64,000 nt of DNA. It comes from Streptomyces sp. CMB-StM0423. Its GTDB lineage: Bacteria; Actinomycetota; Actinomycetes; Streptomycetales; Streptomycetaceae. The notes beneath the pieces are model-generated. The model was not told where the DNA came from. It saw nothing but the letters and a program-made list of their open reading frames with translations, and searched no databases. Each line of letters opens with the position of its first letter. Positions within the stretch are counted from its first letter, which is position 1. The DNA is taken from assembly GCF_002847285.1 (NCBI RefSeq), contig NZ_CP025407.1, positions 4,744,501 through 4,808,500 of the forward strand, read 5' to 3'. The position numbers and the translations under genes are program-made. Positions 53,154 through 61,640 of the stretch are shown here, piece by piece.

Positions 53154-54593
53154 TTACGCGGCCGCCGCCCACGGAGACGGAATCTTGGTTCCCCTGTACC
53201 GGTACCGAGTGGTGCTGATGGTTCCGGTGTGGAGGAGTTTGATTTGTCCGTCACGTGGTTGCCATCCTCCGGCGCAGTAGCGGCGCCGGAGTTCCTTCCA
53301 AGTGATCCCCCGGTGTTTGCGTCGAATCCAGGCGATGACCTGATACCAGGCGACCTTCGCCAGGTACCCGAACGCCTTGCTCGACACCCCGGGCCGGAAG
53401 TAGGCGCACCAGCCCCGCAGTACCGGGTTGAGCTGATACAGCAGGGTGGAAAGCGGTTGGTTCGTGCTCGTATTACGGCAGATGCGCTTCACCTTCCTGC
53501 AGATGACGCGCAGCGCCTTCCTTGCAGGGTAGGTGTACACGTACTCCCGTTTCTCGCTCGCTTTAACATGACGCTGGATGCGCCACCCAAGAAAGTCGAG
53601 ACCCTCGTCAATGTGGGTAATCAAGGTCTTCGCGTCGGCCAGGCGTAGCCCCATCGTCGCAAGAACCTCAGCCACTTCCTCCTTGAGGGCTTCCGCCCCT
53701 TCCCGTGTGCCTCTGACCATCAGGCACCAGTCATCCGCATATCGAATGAGTCGAAAATTGGGGAGCCCCTGACGACGACGAACGCGCCGTTGCCATTCAC
53801 TACTGGACGGTCCTCCGGGAGCCTGTTCGATGTACTCGTCCAGAACCGAGAGAGCCACATTGCTCAGTAGCGGAGAAAGGATCGACCCTTGAGGGGTTCC
53901 GGTGTTCGTTTCCGTCAGGGATCCATCCTCGGAGAGGATGCCCGACTTCAGGAACGCCTTCACCAGTGCCAGCACTCGCTTGTCTCCAACACGCATCCGC
54001 ACCCGATCCATTAGCGCGGAGTGCGAAATCTCGTCGAAGCAGGCTTTGATGTCGCCCTCGACCACCCATTCGTACTGACGTGGGCGAGACGAGTAGTAAC
54101 GGATCTCGGCCACGGCGTCGTGGGCCCTCCTGTTCGGCCGGAACCCGTATGAACACGGGAGAAAATCCGCCTCGAAGATGGGCTCCAGCACCAGCTTCAG
54201 GGACGCCTGTACCACTCGGTCACACACGGTCGCAATACCTAGACGGCGCTTCTTCCCGTCCGATTTGGGAATCATGCGCTCCCGTGCCGGTAACGGGCTG
54301 AAGCTCCGATCCTTCAACTGCGACCGTAATCCACCGAGGAATTCTTCCACCCCGGCAGACTCGATCGAGAAGGCTGACCGGCCGTCAATCCCGGCCGACC
54401 GAGCACCCCTGTTGCTCCTCACGCGATCCCATGCGACCAGAAGGAAGTCAGGATCGCAGACAAGGTTATACAAGTCATCAAACCGGCGGTGACCATTCTC
54501 GTTTGACCAACGGTGTAGCTTGGCCTGAATCTCCAGTACCCGGCGCTCGACCCTGAACGGGACATACGATCGCTCCGGATCATCGATGTTCAC
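53154..54593 (-). CDS. ltrA: Group II intron reverse transcriptase/maturase, copy 1
   Basis: A 479-residue intron-encoded protein. RT blocks include PKSDGKKRRLGIATVCDRVV, DIKACFDEISHSALM, GTPQGSILSPLLSN and the catalytic YADD in RLIRYADDWCLM. The maturase X domain follows (LNPVLRGWCAYFRPGVSSK). No HNH endonuclease domain follows; the protein ends TTRYRYRGTKIPSPWAAAA. GTG 54593 gives VNIDDPERSYVPF, matching relatives I recall; a TTG one codon upstream is possible. It mediates splicing and reverse splicing or target-primed mobility. Base composition is lower in GC than the neighbours. Confidence 0.94.
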   Translation of the reverse strand: MNIDDPERSYVPFRVERRVLEIQAKLHRWSNENGHRRFDDLYNLVCDPDFLLVAWDRVRSNRGARSAGIDGRSAFSIESAGVEEFLGGLRSQLKDRSFSPLPARERMIPKSDGKKRRLGIATVCDRVVQASLKLVLEPIFEADFLPCSYGFRPNRRAHDAVAEIRYYSSRPRQYEWVVEGDIKACFDEISHSALMDRVRMRVGDKRVLALVKAFLKSGILSEDGSLTETNTGTPQGSILSPLLSNVALSVLDEYIEQAPGGPSSSEWQRRVRRRQGLPNFRLIRYADDWCLMVRGTREGAEALKEEVAEVLATMGLRLADAKTLITHIDEGLDFLGWRIQRHVKASEKREYVYTYPARKALRVICRKVKRICRNTSTNQPLSTLLYQLNPVLRGWCAYFRPGVSSKAFGYLAKVAWYQVIAWIRRKHRGITWKELRRRYCAGGWQPRDGQIKLLHTGTISTTRYRYRGTKIPSPWAAAA

Positions 54594-55202
54594 CAATGCG
54601 CTCCTGGCATTTCAGTTCCGCCCTACAGACTTGCTGGCCCCCTTCCCCATGTACACGCCTTTCGCGTGCTCGGAGTACTACGGGGCCTCCGCCCTGCTCA
54701 TGGCCATCAGTCGGCAACGGACCTGCCCTGACATGCCGCAGGCTGCAGCAGGCTTTGGGCGGTCACGAGCAGTTCCCACGTTCACCGCATGACCGATCGG
54801 ACAGTTAGGCACCCGGCTGTACTCCGGCAGCTTCGCCACGGCTACGCCGCAGACTTTCACCATGGCCCCTGCTGGCAGCTGACTGAAACTCCCAGCAAGG
54901 ATGGACACCTCTGACTCACAGGCGCCCAACTACTGCACATCGGCCCATATCTGCCAGATTTGAGCCGACGGAACTCTTACGGAGCGTCTGCCACCGATTC
55001 GCTTTCACTGTACCTTCTGTCCTCGATTGCCGAACCCGACCCATCTGACAGTTCTGAGCCGTTCCGGCGTTGTCGGGGCTGCTTGCCGTCCTCGCCGGCG
55101 TTCCCCGGGTCGGACTGCCCCCATCTTCGGTCAGGCCACTGCGACGGCCCTACGGCGGAGGTCTTTCACCTCCGCTCGGTCATACGGCGCCTCGTGGCGC
55201 AA

Positions 55203-55292
55203 CAGCCAGTAGTTCCAGATCCGCGCCGAGTGCGGCACCGTCGCGTCGATCGGCGATCCGGATCCGTCGGGGGGTAACGCGTCGTGTCCCAT
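55203..55292 (-). pseudogene. Methyltransferase copy 1, 5' exon
   Basis: ATG 55292, with GGAGG nine bases upstream, encodes 30 residues: MGHDALPPDGSGSPIDAT then VPHSARIWNYWL. This is the usual N-terminus of the DUF574 methyltransferases, stopping exactly where GGKDNY should follow. The intron begins at the next base. The sixth codon is TTA, which in Streptomyces depends on the bldA tRNA. Confidence 0.8.
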
Positions 55293-55535
55293 GGGAGCTG
55301 TCCTCCGCTTCGCGAGTGGCGGGCAAGCTACAGCAAGCGCGAGGAGCGCCCGCAGACGCAGGGCAGGCGGATGTGGCGGCGGCCGGCCGCTGGACGGACC
55401 TGCTCGCGGACGGCACCGGCCGCGGGGGCACCGGCCGCTGGGGGCGGGGGGAAGCCGGCGGCGGGCAAGGCGCGTTCGCGCGGTGTCCCGGGGCCGGGGT
55501 CGGCAGCCCGGTTCCCGTCGGCGGTCGTCGCCGAA

Positions 55536-55755
55536 CTGCCCGGCGCGGTGGGGAGGGCGGGCGTCGGGGTGGGCGACCTCGCATACGGACGCCCGAACGT
55601 GGGTTTTAGAGCATCGGGCCCCACCCGGCCCGACAGCCGCCTCCCCGAAAGGCCCGGCTCCGGCCGCAGCGGCGATCACACGTACCAGCCTGCGCCCGCC
55701 AGCACCTTGAACCCGCGCACCCGGGGAAGCGACCGGCGACGAGGCCGCCCCCGAC
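55536..55755 (+). repeat. Diverged copy of the roughly 200-bp element
   Basis: It shares blocks in the same order with the element at 55991-56193: GGAGGGCGGGCGTCGGGGTG, ACGTGGGTTTT(A/G)GAGCATCGG, CCGGCCGCAGCGGCGATCAC and CCCGGGGAAGCGACCGGCGA, with many differences between them. Confidence 0.75.
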
Positions 55756-55990
55756 GTATACAGCACCGAAACCCACGCACCCGGGGAAGCAACGCCCAAC
55801 TCCCCACCGCATGGCATGTATCCGCCCAGCGATCGCCTACCGGGCCCGGCCCGCACCACCGGAAGCGGAGAAAATGAGCCGTAACTTGCGGTAACGCTCC
55901 TATCGAAGCGGAATGCTCCCGGCGCCGGGGACGGGGGTTCGGTGCGGGGTGGGTCCTTGTCGCTGGGCTGCCCGGCGTCGGGGGGAGGGC

Positions 55991-56193
55991 GGGCGTCGGG
56001 GTGGGCGGTCTCGTAGGTGAACGGGCCGACGTGGGTTTTGGAGCATCGGGGCCCCCGGCCGCCGGAGCCCAGCCACGTCCCCGAAGGAACCCGTTCCGGC
56101 CGCAGCGGCGATCACACGCAGCACCCCGCGCCCGCCAGCACCCGGAACCAGCCCGCCCGGGGAAGCGACCGGCGACGAAGCCGCCCCCGCCGC
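55991..56193 (+). repeat. Inverted repeat, left arm
   Basis: Almost identical to the reverse complement of 56836-57038. Landmarks are CGACGTGGGTTTTGGAGCAT at 56028-56047 and GGCGATCACACGCAGCACCC at 56107-56126. Divergence begins abruptly at both ends. Confidence 0.85.
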
Positions 56194-56303
56194 GTATCCG
56201 GGGAAGCGGCGCCCCACTCCCGGCCGCGTGGCGCGTGTCCGCCCGGCGGTGGCGTGCGGCGGGGCCCTGTGCGGCGCCGACTGGGCAGCGCGTGCCTGCC
56301 GCG

Positions 56304-56745
56304 GGGCGAAACTCGGGCTCCGGGGCCCGATCCGGCCCGGATCCGGGGGTGTTACCCCGAGTTACGACCCAATCCCTACGCTCCGGGCCTGGGAGCGTCT
56401 GTGTGCGCGCCGATGGGCGAAAGTCGGCCTGTGGGGGCGATTTGGCCTGGTTTCGTGGAGGGGTTGGCGAGAGTTCTGCCCGCCTGCGGTCAGCCGGGGC
56501 GGTCTGGGCGGGGCTGGCGCGTCTGGGTGGGCGAAAGTCGGGGCCGGTGGGCGATTTGGTCCGGTTCCCGGGGCGGATTACCCGAGTTCATCCCCGCCAC
56601 ATGCATTCCGAGTCGCCTGGAGGGTGGATGGTCGGATGGGTGCGTCCAGGCGGGCGAAAGTCCGCCCTTGAGGGCCGATTCGGACCGCATCCGGGCGTGT
56701 TACCGCGAGTTACGGCCCAATCTCTCCGCTCCCGCGGCACGGGCA
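56304..56745. repeat. Four imperfect repeats of about 115 bp
   Basis: Units begin with GGGCGAAA(G/C)TC at 56304, 56414, 56529 and 56652. Each continues with a GGCGA-TTTGG-CC-like block, and three contain a TTACC-GAGTT(A/C) block about 65 bases in. They fill most of the space between the arms of the inverted repeat. Confidence 0.75.
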
Positions 56746-56835
56746 CCTGCCCCGGGACGTTCGGGCGGAAAGTGCGCCGTGGGGCGGGGAGTGGGGCGCG
56801 GCTTGACCTGGGTGGGCGGGTTCCGGTGCTGCATA

Positions 56836-57038
56836 CGGCGGGGGCGGCTTCGTCGCCGGTCGCTTCCCCGGGCGGGCTGGTTCCGGGTGCTGGCGGGCGC
56901 GGGGTGCTGCGTGTGATCGCCGCTGCGGCCGGAACGGGTTCCTTCGGGGACGTGGCTGGGCTCCGGCGGCCGGGGGCCCCGATGCTCCAACACCCACGTC
57001 GGCCCGTTCACCTACGAGACCGCCCACCCCGACGCCCG
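56836..57038 (-). repeat. Inverted repeat, right arm
   Basis: Reverse-complement copy of 55991-56193. Reading inward it contains GGGTGCTGCGTGTGATCGCC, complementary to the left arm. The 640-base interior holds the 115-bp repeats. Confidence 0.85.
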
Positions 57039-57132
57039 CCTTTCCCCCACCGCGCCGGGCAGTCCGGCGACGAGGGCTCGCGCCCACCGTGCCGCCGCCC
57101 CCGGGGCCGGGGAGCCTCCCGGTCTCGGCCCA

Positions 57133-57480
57133 CCCCGTTACGGGGCTCCCGCCCCGGCGCCGGGAACGCCTCGTCCGCGGGCCCGCCCCGTACCGGGCTC
57201 CCGCCCCGGCGCCGGAAAGGTCTCGTCCGCGGGGCCCGCCCCGTTACGGGGCTCCCGCCCCGGCGCCGGGAGCGCCCGCAACCGGCCCGCCCCGGACCGG
57301 TCCTCGCCCCCACCCCGCCGGGAACACCCGCATCCGGTCCCACCCCGTACCGGGCTCCCACCCCGGCGCCGCAAGCGCCTGCAACCGGTCCCACCCCGCA
57401 CCGGTCCTCGCCCCCACCCCGCCGGGGCCGCCCGCGACCGGATCAGGCCCGGCACCGGCCTTCGCCCCCCGCCCCCCGGC
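57133..57480. repeat. Tandem array of about 52-bp units
   Basis: Six to seven imperfect units start at about 57133, 57186, 57239, 57290, 57343, 57394 and 57447. The consensus begins CCCCGTTACGGGGCTCCCGC, then CCCGGCGCCGGGA. The later units alternate between this form and a CCGGTCCTCGCCCCCACCCC form. Confidence 0.8.
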
Positions 57481-57924
57481 CACCGGCGACCGGCGACCGG
57501 CGACCTCGGCAACCGGACTGAGCCCGGATCCGTGGCGCCCGCCCACGCCCGCCGGGGACACCCGGCGGCGGAGCGCAGCCATCCTGGCGTCCGCCCCCGT
57601 CCACCGGGCCAATCCGCAACCGGGCCCGGCCCGTCTCAGGTCTTTCCCTCCGTCGCCCAGGGCATCGGTGCTCGGGGCAGACCCGGCACTCGGCGGCCCG
57701 CCCTCCGTCCACGGGGCGGGCAACGGCTACCGGCGCTTCTCCGCCGCGCACGTCCGCGCCCTACGCGCGTCTGCGCCCTACGCGCGTCCGCGACCTCGCC
57801 TTCGCCGTCTGCCCCGCCGCCGCGCGGCAGGCGATGCGGGAGATCCGTGTACGGCCGCGGGGCGAGGGGGCGGTGATCGGCGGGTACCACGCCGGGCTCC
57901 GACAGGAACGCGGGCGGGTGCTCG

Positions 57925-58243
57925 CCACCCGCGCCGGGACTTCGCGGCGCTACTCGCCCGCCGCCGCCCGGGAGGCACGCATCACCGCCGCCCTGCGCGC
58001 CGGCGGGTACCGGCACCGGCCGGGTGCCGCGCAGCACCGCGGGGGGTCGCCGCCCTGCGCGCGGGCGGGCACCGCATCCCGGACATACGGAGGGCGGTGA
58101 CGGCCGTACGCGACCTCCGCGACGTGAGCCGCCCACTCGCCGCCCCCGACGCCCACCTGGAGGCGATCACCGCGCGCACGCCCGCCCTGCTGCGGGCCGG
58201 AGCCCTGCTCGCGGAGATCATCGACGTGCAGTCGGCCGCCTGA
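57925..58243 (+). pseudogene. MerR-family remnant
   Basis: Two frames carry pieces of a MerR-type regulator. One gives SRRYSPAAAREARITAALRA then GGYR (to about 58015); the other gives HRIPDIRRAVTAVRDLRDVS and a C-terminal helix ending LLAEIIDVQSAA at 58243. The LRAGG(Y/H)R codons occur twice, about 60 bases apart, so a short internal duplication probably broke the frame. No intact start region is visible. Confidence 0.6.
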
Positions 58244-58358
58244 CGTCCCGAGGGCGCCGGCCGATCCGGCCTCCCCCACGTCCCGAGGGCGCCGGCCGGT
58301 CCGGCCGCCCCCGGCTTTATATCGGGCAAACGCGGTTTTACTCCGCTTCTTACATCCG

Positions 58359-58376
58359 TCTCAGACGCCTCTCAGA
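58359..58376 (+). promoter_or_regulatory. Direct repeats upstream of the protease gene
   Basis: TCTCAGA at 58359-58365 and 58370-58376, starts 11 bases apart (one helical turn), 23-40 bases before ATG 58399. OmpR-type regulators bind such repeats; the response regulator two genes down is the obvious candidate. Confidence 0.5.
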
Positions 58377-58398
58377 ATCCGCGGGGATCGTCGATGAC

Positions 58399-59427
58399 AT
58401 GACGGAGCAGACATACCGCACCAGCACCCAGCCCGCCTTCGTAGCCGGCCGTGACGGGGTCCTGCCCGCCGACCGGTCCGGCGCGGGCCACCCCCAGACC
58501 CTCGCCGGGACGCACGGCGGCGGGTACGCCGGGTTCGGCGCCCCGCCGCCGCCCCCCGCGGGGCCGCCGCGGCGCAGGCGGGCCAAGGGCCCCCTCGGGC
58601 TGCTCGCCGCCGCCGCGCTCGTCGCCGCCATCGTCGGGGGCGGCAGCGCCGCCCTCGTCGGGGAGCTGACCGATTCGTCCGGTACGAGCACCAGCGCCTC
58701 CAGCCCCGCCAGCGGCACCCAGGTCTCCTCCGGGAACAGCGGCTCCGTCGCCGGCGTCGCCGCCGCCGTCAGCCCCAGCGTCGTGGAGATCCAGTCCTCC
58801 TCGACCGCCGGGCAGTCGACGGGCTCCGGGGTGATCGTCACCGAGAGCGGCGAGATCCTCACCAACAACCACGTCGTCTCCGGCGCCGAGCAGGTCCAGG
58901 TCACCTTCAGCGACGGCTCCACCGCCGCCGCCGACGTCGTCGGCACCGACCCCGACCTCGACATGGCCCTCATCAAGGTGCAGGGCAAGAGCGGCCTCAA
59001 GCCCGCCACCCTCGGCGACTCCGACTCCCTGAAGGTCGGCGACGAGGTCGTCGCCATCGGCTCCCCCGAGGGCCTGAGCGGCAGCGTCACCAGCGGCATC
59101 GTCTCCGCGCTCGACCGCGACGTGACCGTCGAGAAGGAGCAGCAGCAGCCGCAGAGCGGCGAGCAGTGGCCGTTCGGCTTCGGCGGCGGCCAGTACAACG
59201 GGCGGCTCGGGTCGCAGACGACCACGTACCAGGCCATCCAGACCGACGCCTCGCTCAACCCCGGCAACTCCGGCGGCGCGCTCGTCGACATGAACGGCCG
59301 GATCGTCGGCATCAACTCGGCGATGTACGCGCCGCAGGACGGCTCCTCCGCGGGCAGCGTCGGCCTCGGCTTCGCCATCCCCGTCAACGATGTGAAGCAC
59401 ATCCTCGGCGACCTCAGGAACAATTGA
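58399..59427 (+). CDS. Membrane-anchored HtrA/trypsin-like serine protease
   Basis: A 342-residue protein. A cytoplasmic Pro/Gly-rich N-terminus leads to one helix (GPLGLLAAAALVAAIVGGG) and an extracytoplasmic protease domain. The triad is His158 (LTNNHVVSG), Asp188 (DPDLDMALIKV) and Ser291 (LNPGNSGGALVD). No PDZ domain follows; the protein ends soon after the protease fold. It is followed by a two-component system, four bases before the regulator start, so the three genes form an operon likely concerned with envelope stress. I recall the same order downstream of lacI in S. coelicolor (SCO4157-4155). Confidence 0.93.
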   Translation: MTEQTYRTSTQPAFVAGRDGVLPADRSGAGHPQTLAGTHGGGYAGFGAPPPPPAGPPRRRRAKGPLGLLAAAALVAAIVGGGSAALVGELTDSSGTSTSASSPASGTQVSSGNSGSVAGVAAAVSPSVVEIQSSSTAGQSTGSGVIVTESGEILTNNHVVSGAEQVQVTFSDGSTAAADVVGTDPDLDMALIKVQGKSGLKPATLGDSDSLKVGDEVVAIGSPEGLSGSVTSGIVSALDRDVTVEKEQQQPQSGEQWPFGFGGGQYNGRLGSQTTTYQAIQTDASLNPGNSGGALVDMNGRIVGINSAMYAPQDGSSAGSVGLGFAIPVNDVKHILGDLRNN

Positions 59428-59431
59428 GGCC

Positions 59432-60166
59432 GTGACCGAGCAGCAGCAGCGCATCCTGATCGTCGACGACGAACCGGCCGTACGCGAGGCGCTGGAGCGC
59501 AGCCTCGCCTTCGAGGGCTACGGGACCGAACTCGCCGTCGACGGTCTCGACGCCCTCGACAAGGCCGCCTCGTACCGGCCCGACCTCGTCGTCCTCGACG
59601 TGCTCATGCCCCGCATGGACGGCCTGACCGCCGCCCGCCGGCTGCGAGCCGCCGGGGACCGGACGCCCATCCTCATGCTCACCGCCCGCGACACCGTCGG
59701 CGACCGCGTGACGGGCCTCGACGCGGGCGCCGACGACTACCTCGTCAAGCCGTTCGAGCTGGACGAGCTCTTCGCCCGCATCCGCGCGCTGCTGCGGCGC
59801 CGCGCGTACGCCGAGGGCGGCGAGCCGGCCGGCACCGCCGAGACGCTGGAGTTCGGCGACCTGCGGATGGACCTCGCGGCCCGCGAGGTCAGCCGCGGCG
59901 GCCGTCCTGTGGAGCTGACCCGCACCGAGTTCACGCTGCTGGAGCTCTTCCTCAACCACCCGCGGCAGGTGCTCACCCGCGAGCAGATCCTCAAGGCGGT
60001 CTGGGGCTTCGACTTCGAGCCGTCCTCCAACTCCCTCGACGTGTACGTCATGTACCTCCGCCGCAAGACCGAGGCCGGCGGCGCCCCCCGGCTGGTGCAC
60101 ACGGTCCGCGGCGTCGGCTACGTCCTGCGCGCCCCGGAGCCCGGCGGCAGGGGCGCCGCCAGGTGA
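59432..60166 (+). CDS. Response regulator, OmpR family
   Basis: A 244-residue regulator. The receiver has the phospho-acceptor Asp in LVVLDVLMPRMDGLTA, acidic pocket ILIVDDEPAV and Lys in YLVKPFELDEL. The winged helix shows ELTRTEFTLLELFLNHPRQ and VWGFDFEPSSNSLDVYV. GTG 59432 begins four bases after the protease stop. It overlaps the kinase gene by four bases (GTGA). Partner of the kinase at 60163. Confidence 0.95.
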   Translation: MTEQQQRILIVDDEPAVREALERSLAFEGYGTELAVDGLDALDKAASYRPDLVVLDVLMPRMDGLTAARRLRAAGDRTPILMLTARDTVGDRVTGLDAGADDYLVKPFELDELFARIRALLRRRAYAEGGEPAGTAETLEFGDLRMDLAAREVSRGGRPVELTRTEFTLLELFLNHPRQVLTREQILKAVWGFDFEPSSNSLDVYVMYLRRKTEAGGAPRLVHTVRGVGYVLRAPEPGGRGAAR

Positions 60167-61623
60167 CGTCCCGCTTCGGCCGCCTGCCCCTGCGCTCCCG
60201 GCTGGCCCTGCTCACCGCCGCGGCGATGGCGGTGGCGATCGCGGCGGCGGCGGTCTCCTGCTGGCTGATCACCCGCGACCAGCTCATGAGCCAGTTCGAC
60301 CGTTCGCTGCGGCAGGCCGAGGTGCCGAGCACCCTGCCCGACATCTTCCGCACCGTCGGCTGCGTGGACGAACGCCCCCCGGGCCCGCCGGACGAGCTGA
60401 ACACGGACCGGACGACCGCGCAGATCGTGCTCGCGGACGGCAGCGCCTGCTGGCTCCAGGGTGAGCACACGATCACCGTCACCGAGACGGACCAGGCGAT
60501 CGCCGCCGGAGGCGGCCCGCAGCGCACCGAGGTCGTGCACGACGTCACCTCGGACGGCACCGAGTGGCGGGTCCGCACCATCAGCGGCGGCCTCACTGTG
60601 AACCGCCAGCCCGCCGCCATCTCCATCGCCCGGCCCCTCAGCGAGGTCACCGACCCCCTCAACACCCTCGCGCTCGTCCTCGCCCTCGTCGCGGGCGGCG
60701 GCGTCCTCGGCGCCGGGGCGATCGGGCTCGGCGTCGCCCGCGCGGGCCTGCGCCCCGTGGAGCGGCTGACGCATACCGTCGAGCACATCGCCCGTACCGA
60801 GGATCTCGCCGTCGAGATCCCCGTCGAGGGCGACGACGAGATCGCCCGGCTGTCCCGGTCGTTCAACGCCATGACCGCCGCCCTCGCCACCTCCCAGGAG
60901 CGGCAGCAGCAGCTCATCGCCGACGCCGGGCACGAGCTGCGGACGCCGCTGACCTCGCTGCGTACGAACATCGAGCTGCTCGCCCGCAGCGAGGAGTCCG
61001 GCCGCGAGCTGCCGCCGCGGCAGCGCAGGGAGCTGCTGGAGTCCGTCACCGCGCAGATGACCGAGCTGGCCGCGCTCATCGGCGACCTCCAGGAGCTGTC
61101 CCGGCCCGACGCCGCGCCGGACAAGGCCCAACTGGAGGTCGTCGCGCTGGACGAGATCGCCGAGCGGGCCGTGCGGCGGGTGCGGCTGCGGGCGCCGGAG
61201 GTGCGGATCGACGCGGAGCTGGCGCCCTGGTTCGTACGGGCCGAGCCCGCGGCGCTGGAGCGGGCCGTGGTCAACCTGCTGGACAACGCGGTGAAGTTCT
61301 CGCCCGCCGGCAGCCGGGTCGAGGTCGGGCTCGGCGGCGACGGGCTGCTGCGGGTGCGCGACCACGGGCCCGGCATCCCGGAGGCGGAGCTGCCGCACGT
61401 CTTCGAGCGGTTCTGGCGCTCGCCCTCGGCGCGCAGCCGGCCGGGCAGCGGGCTCGGGCTGTCGATCGTGGCCCGTACGGTGCAGCAGGCCGGCGGCACC
61501 GTGGCGCTGCGCCGGGCGGCCGGCGGCGGGACGGAGGCGCTGCTGCGGCTGCCGGGGGCGCCGGAGCCGCCGCCGGGGTCCTCAGCCGCGATCCGGGGTC
61601 GCGGGCCCGACCGGTCGGCGTAG
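60163..61623 (+). CDS. Sensor histidine kinase
   Basis: A 486-residue membrane kinase: helix 1 (LALLTAAAMAVAIAAAAVSC), an extracytoplasmic sensor of about 120 residues with two Cys, helix 2 (TLALVLALVAGGGVLGAGAI), a HAMP domain, H box DAGHELRTPLTSL and ATPase boxes (NLLDNAVKFSP, DHGPGIPEAE, GSGLGLSIV). It is translationally coupled to the response regulator. The signal is unknown; the protease upstream suggests envelope protein damage. Confidence 0.95.
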   Translation: MTSRFGRLPLRSRLALLTAAAMAVAIAAAAVSCWLITRDQLMSQFDRSLRQAEVPSTLPDIFRTVGCVDERPPGPPDELNTDRTTAQIVLADGSACWLQGEHTITVTETDQAIAAGGGPQRTEVVHDVTSDGTEWRVRTISGGLTVNRQPAAISIARPLSEVTDPLNTLALVLALVAGGGVLGAGAIGLGVARAGLRPVERLTHTVEHIARTEDLAVEIPVEGDDEIARLSRSFNAMTAALATSQERQQQLIADAGHELRTPLTSLRTNIELLARSEESGRELPPRQRRELLESVTAQMTELAALIGDLQELSRPDAAPDKAQLEVVALDEIAERAVRRVRLRAPEVRIDAELAPWFVRAEPAALERAVVNLLDNAVKFSPAGSRVEVGLGGDGLLRVRDHGPGIPEAELPHVFERFWRSPSARSRPGSGLGLSIVARTVQQAGGTVALRRAAGGGTEALLRLPGAPEPPPGSSAAIRGRGPDRSA

Positions 61624-61640
61624 CGCGGGGCGGCGGGCGC

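Larger units (their letters stand above)
53026..55202 (-). mobile_element. Group II intron, complete copy 1
   Basis: A 2177-base self-splicing retroelement. It contains a reverse transcriptase/maturase gene (53154-54593), a 34-nt domain V (53089-53122), and a domain VI region with a CCGGTC-GAAA-GACCGG hairpin, ending CTTCAC. The 5' end reads TTGCGCCACGAGGCGCC, followed by CGGAGGT-GAAAG-ACCTCCG. Borders were set because joining the flanks restores the codons for I-W-N-Y-W-L-G-G-K-D-N-Y of the host gene; the 5' border could be off by one or two bases. Bases 54594-55202 should form domains I-III. Confidence 0.88.
55293..58398. other. Repeat-rich region with few or no intact genes
   Basis: About 3.1 kb between the methyltransferase 5' exon and the protease gene. 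It contains three related copies of a roughly 200-bp element, four imperfect repeats of about 115 bp, a 52-bp tandem array and a MerR remnant, listed separately. Long open frames cross it on both strands but have repetitive Pro/Arg/Gly composition and no domains, so I treat it as non-coding. Confidence 0.65.

Noticed and set aside
53154..54593. Retron or diversity-generating retroelement reverse transcriptase
   Set aside because: The protein has a maturase X domain and is followed by a canonical domain V and AC 3' end, so it is a group II intron protein.
55603..55612. GTTTTAGAGC, resembling the start of a type II CRISPR repeat
   Set aside because: Single occurrence inside a GC-rich repeat; the sister copies read GTTTTGGAGC; no regular spacers and no cas genes.
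55131..55859. A 242-residue minus-strand frame including the methyltransferase 5' exon
   Set aside because: Only the part from ATG 55292 to 55203 matches the family; the upstream part is repeat-derived and the downstream part is intron.
56001..57521. A 506-residue frame across the repeat region
   Set aside because: Its sequence merely reflects the inverted and tandem repeats, and similar frames exist on both strands.
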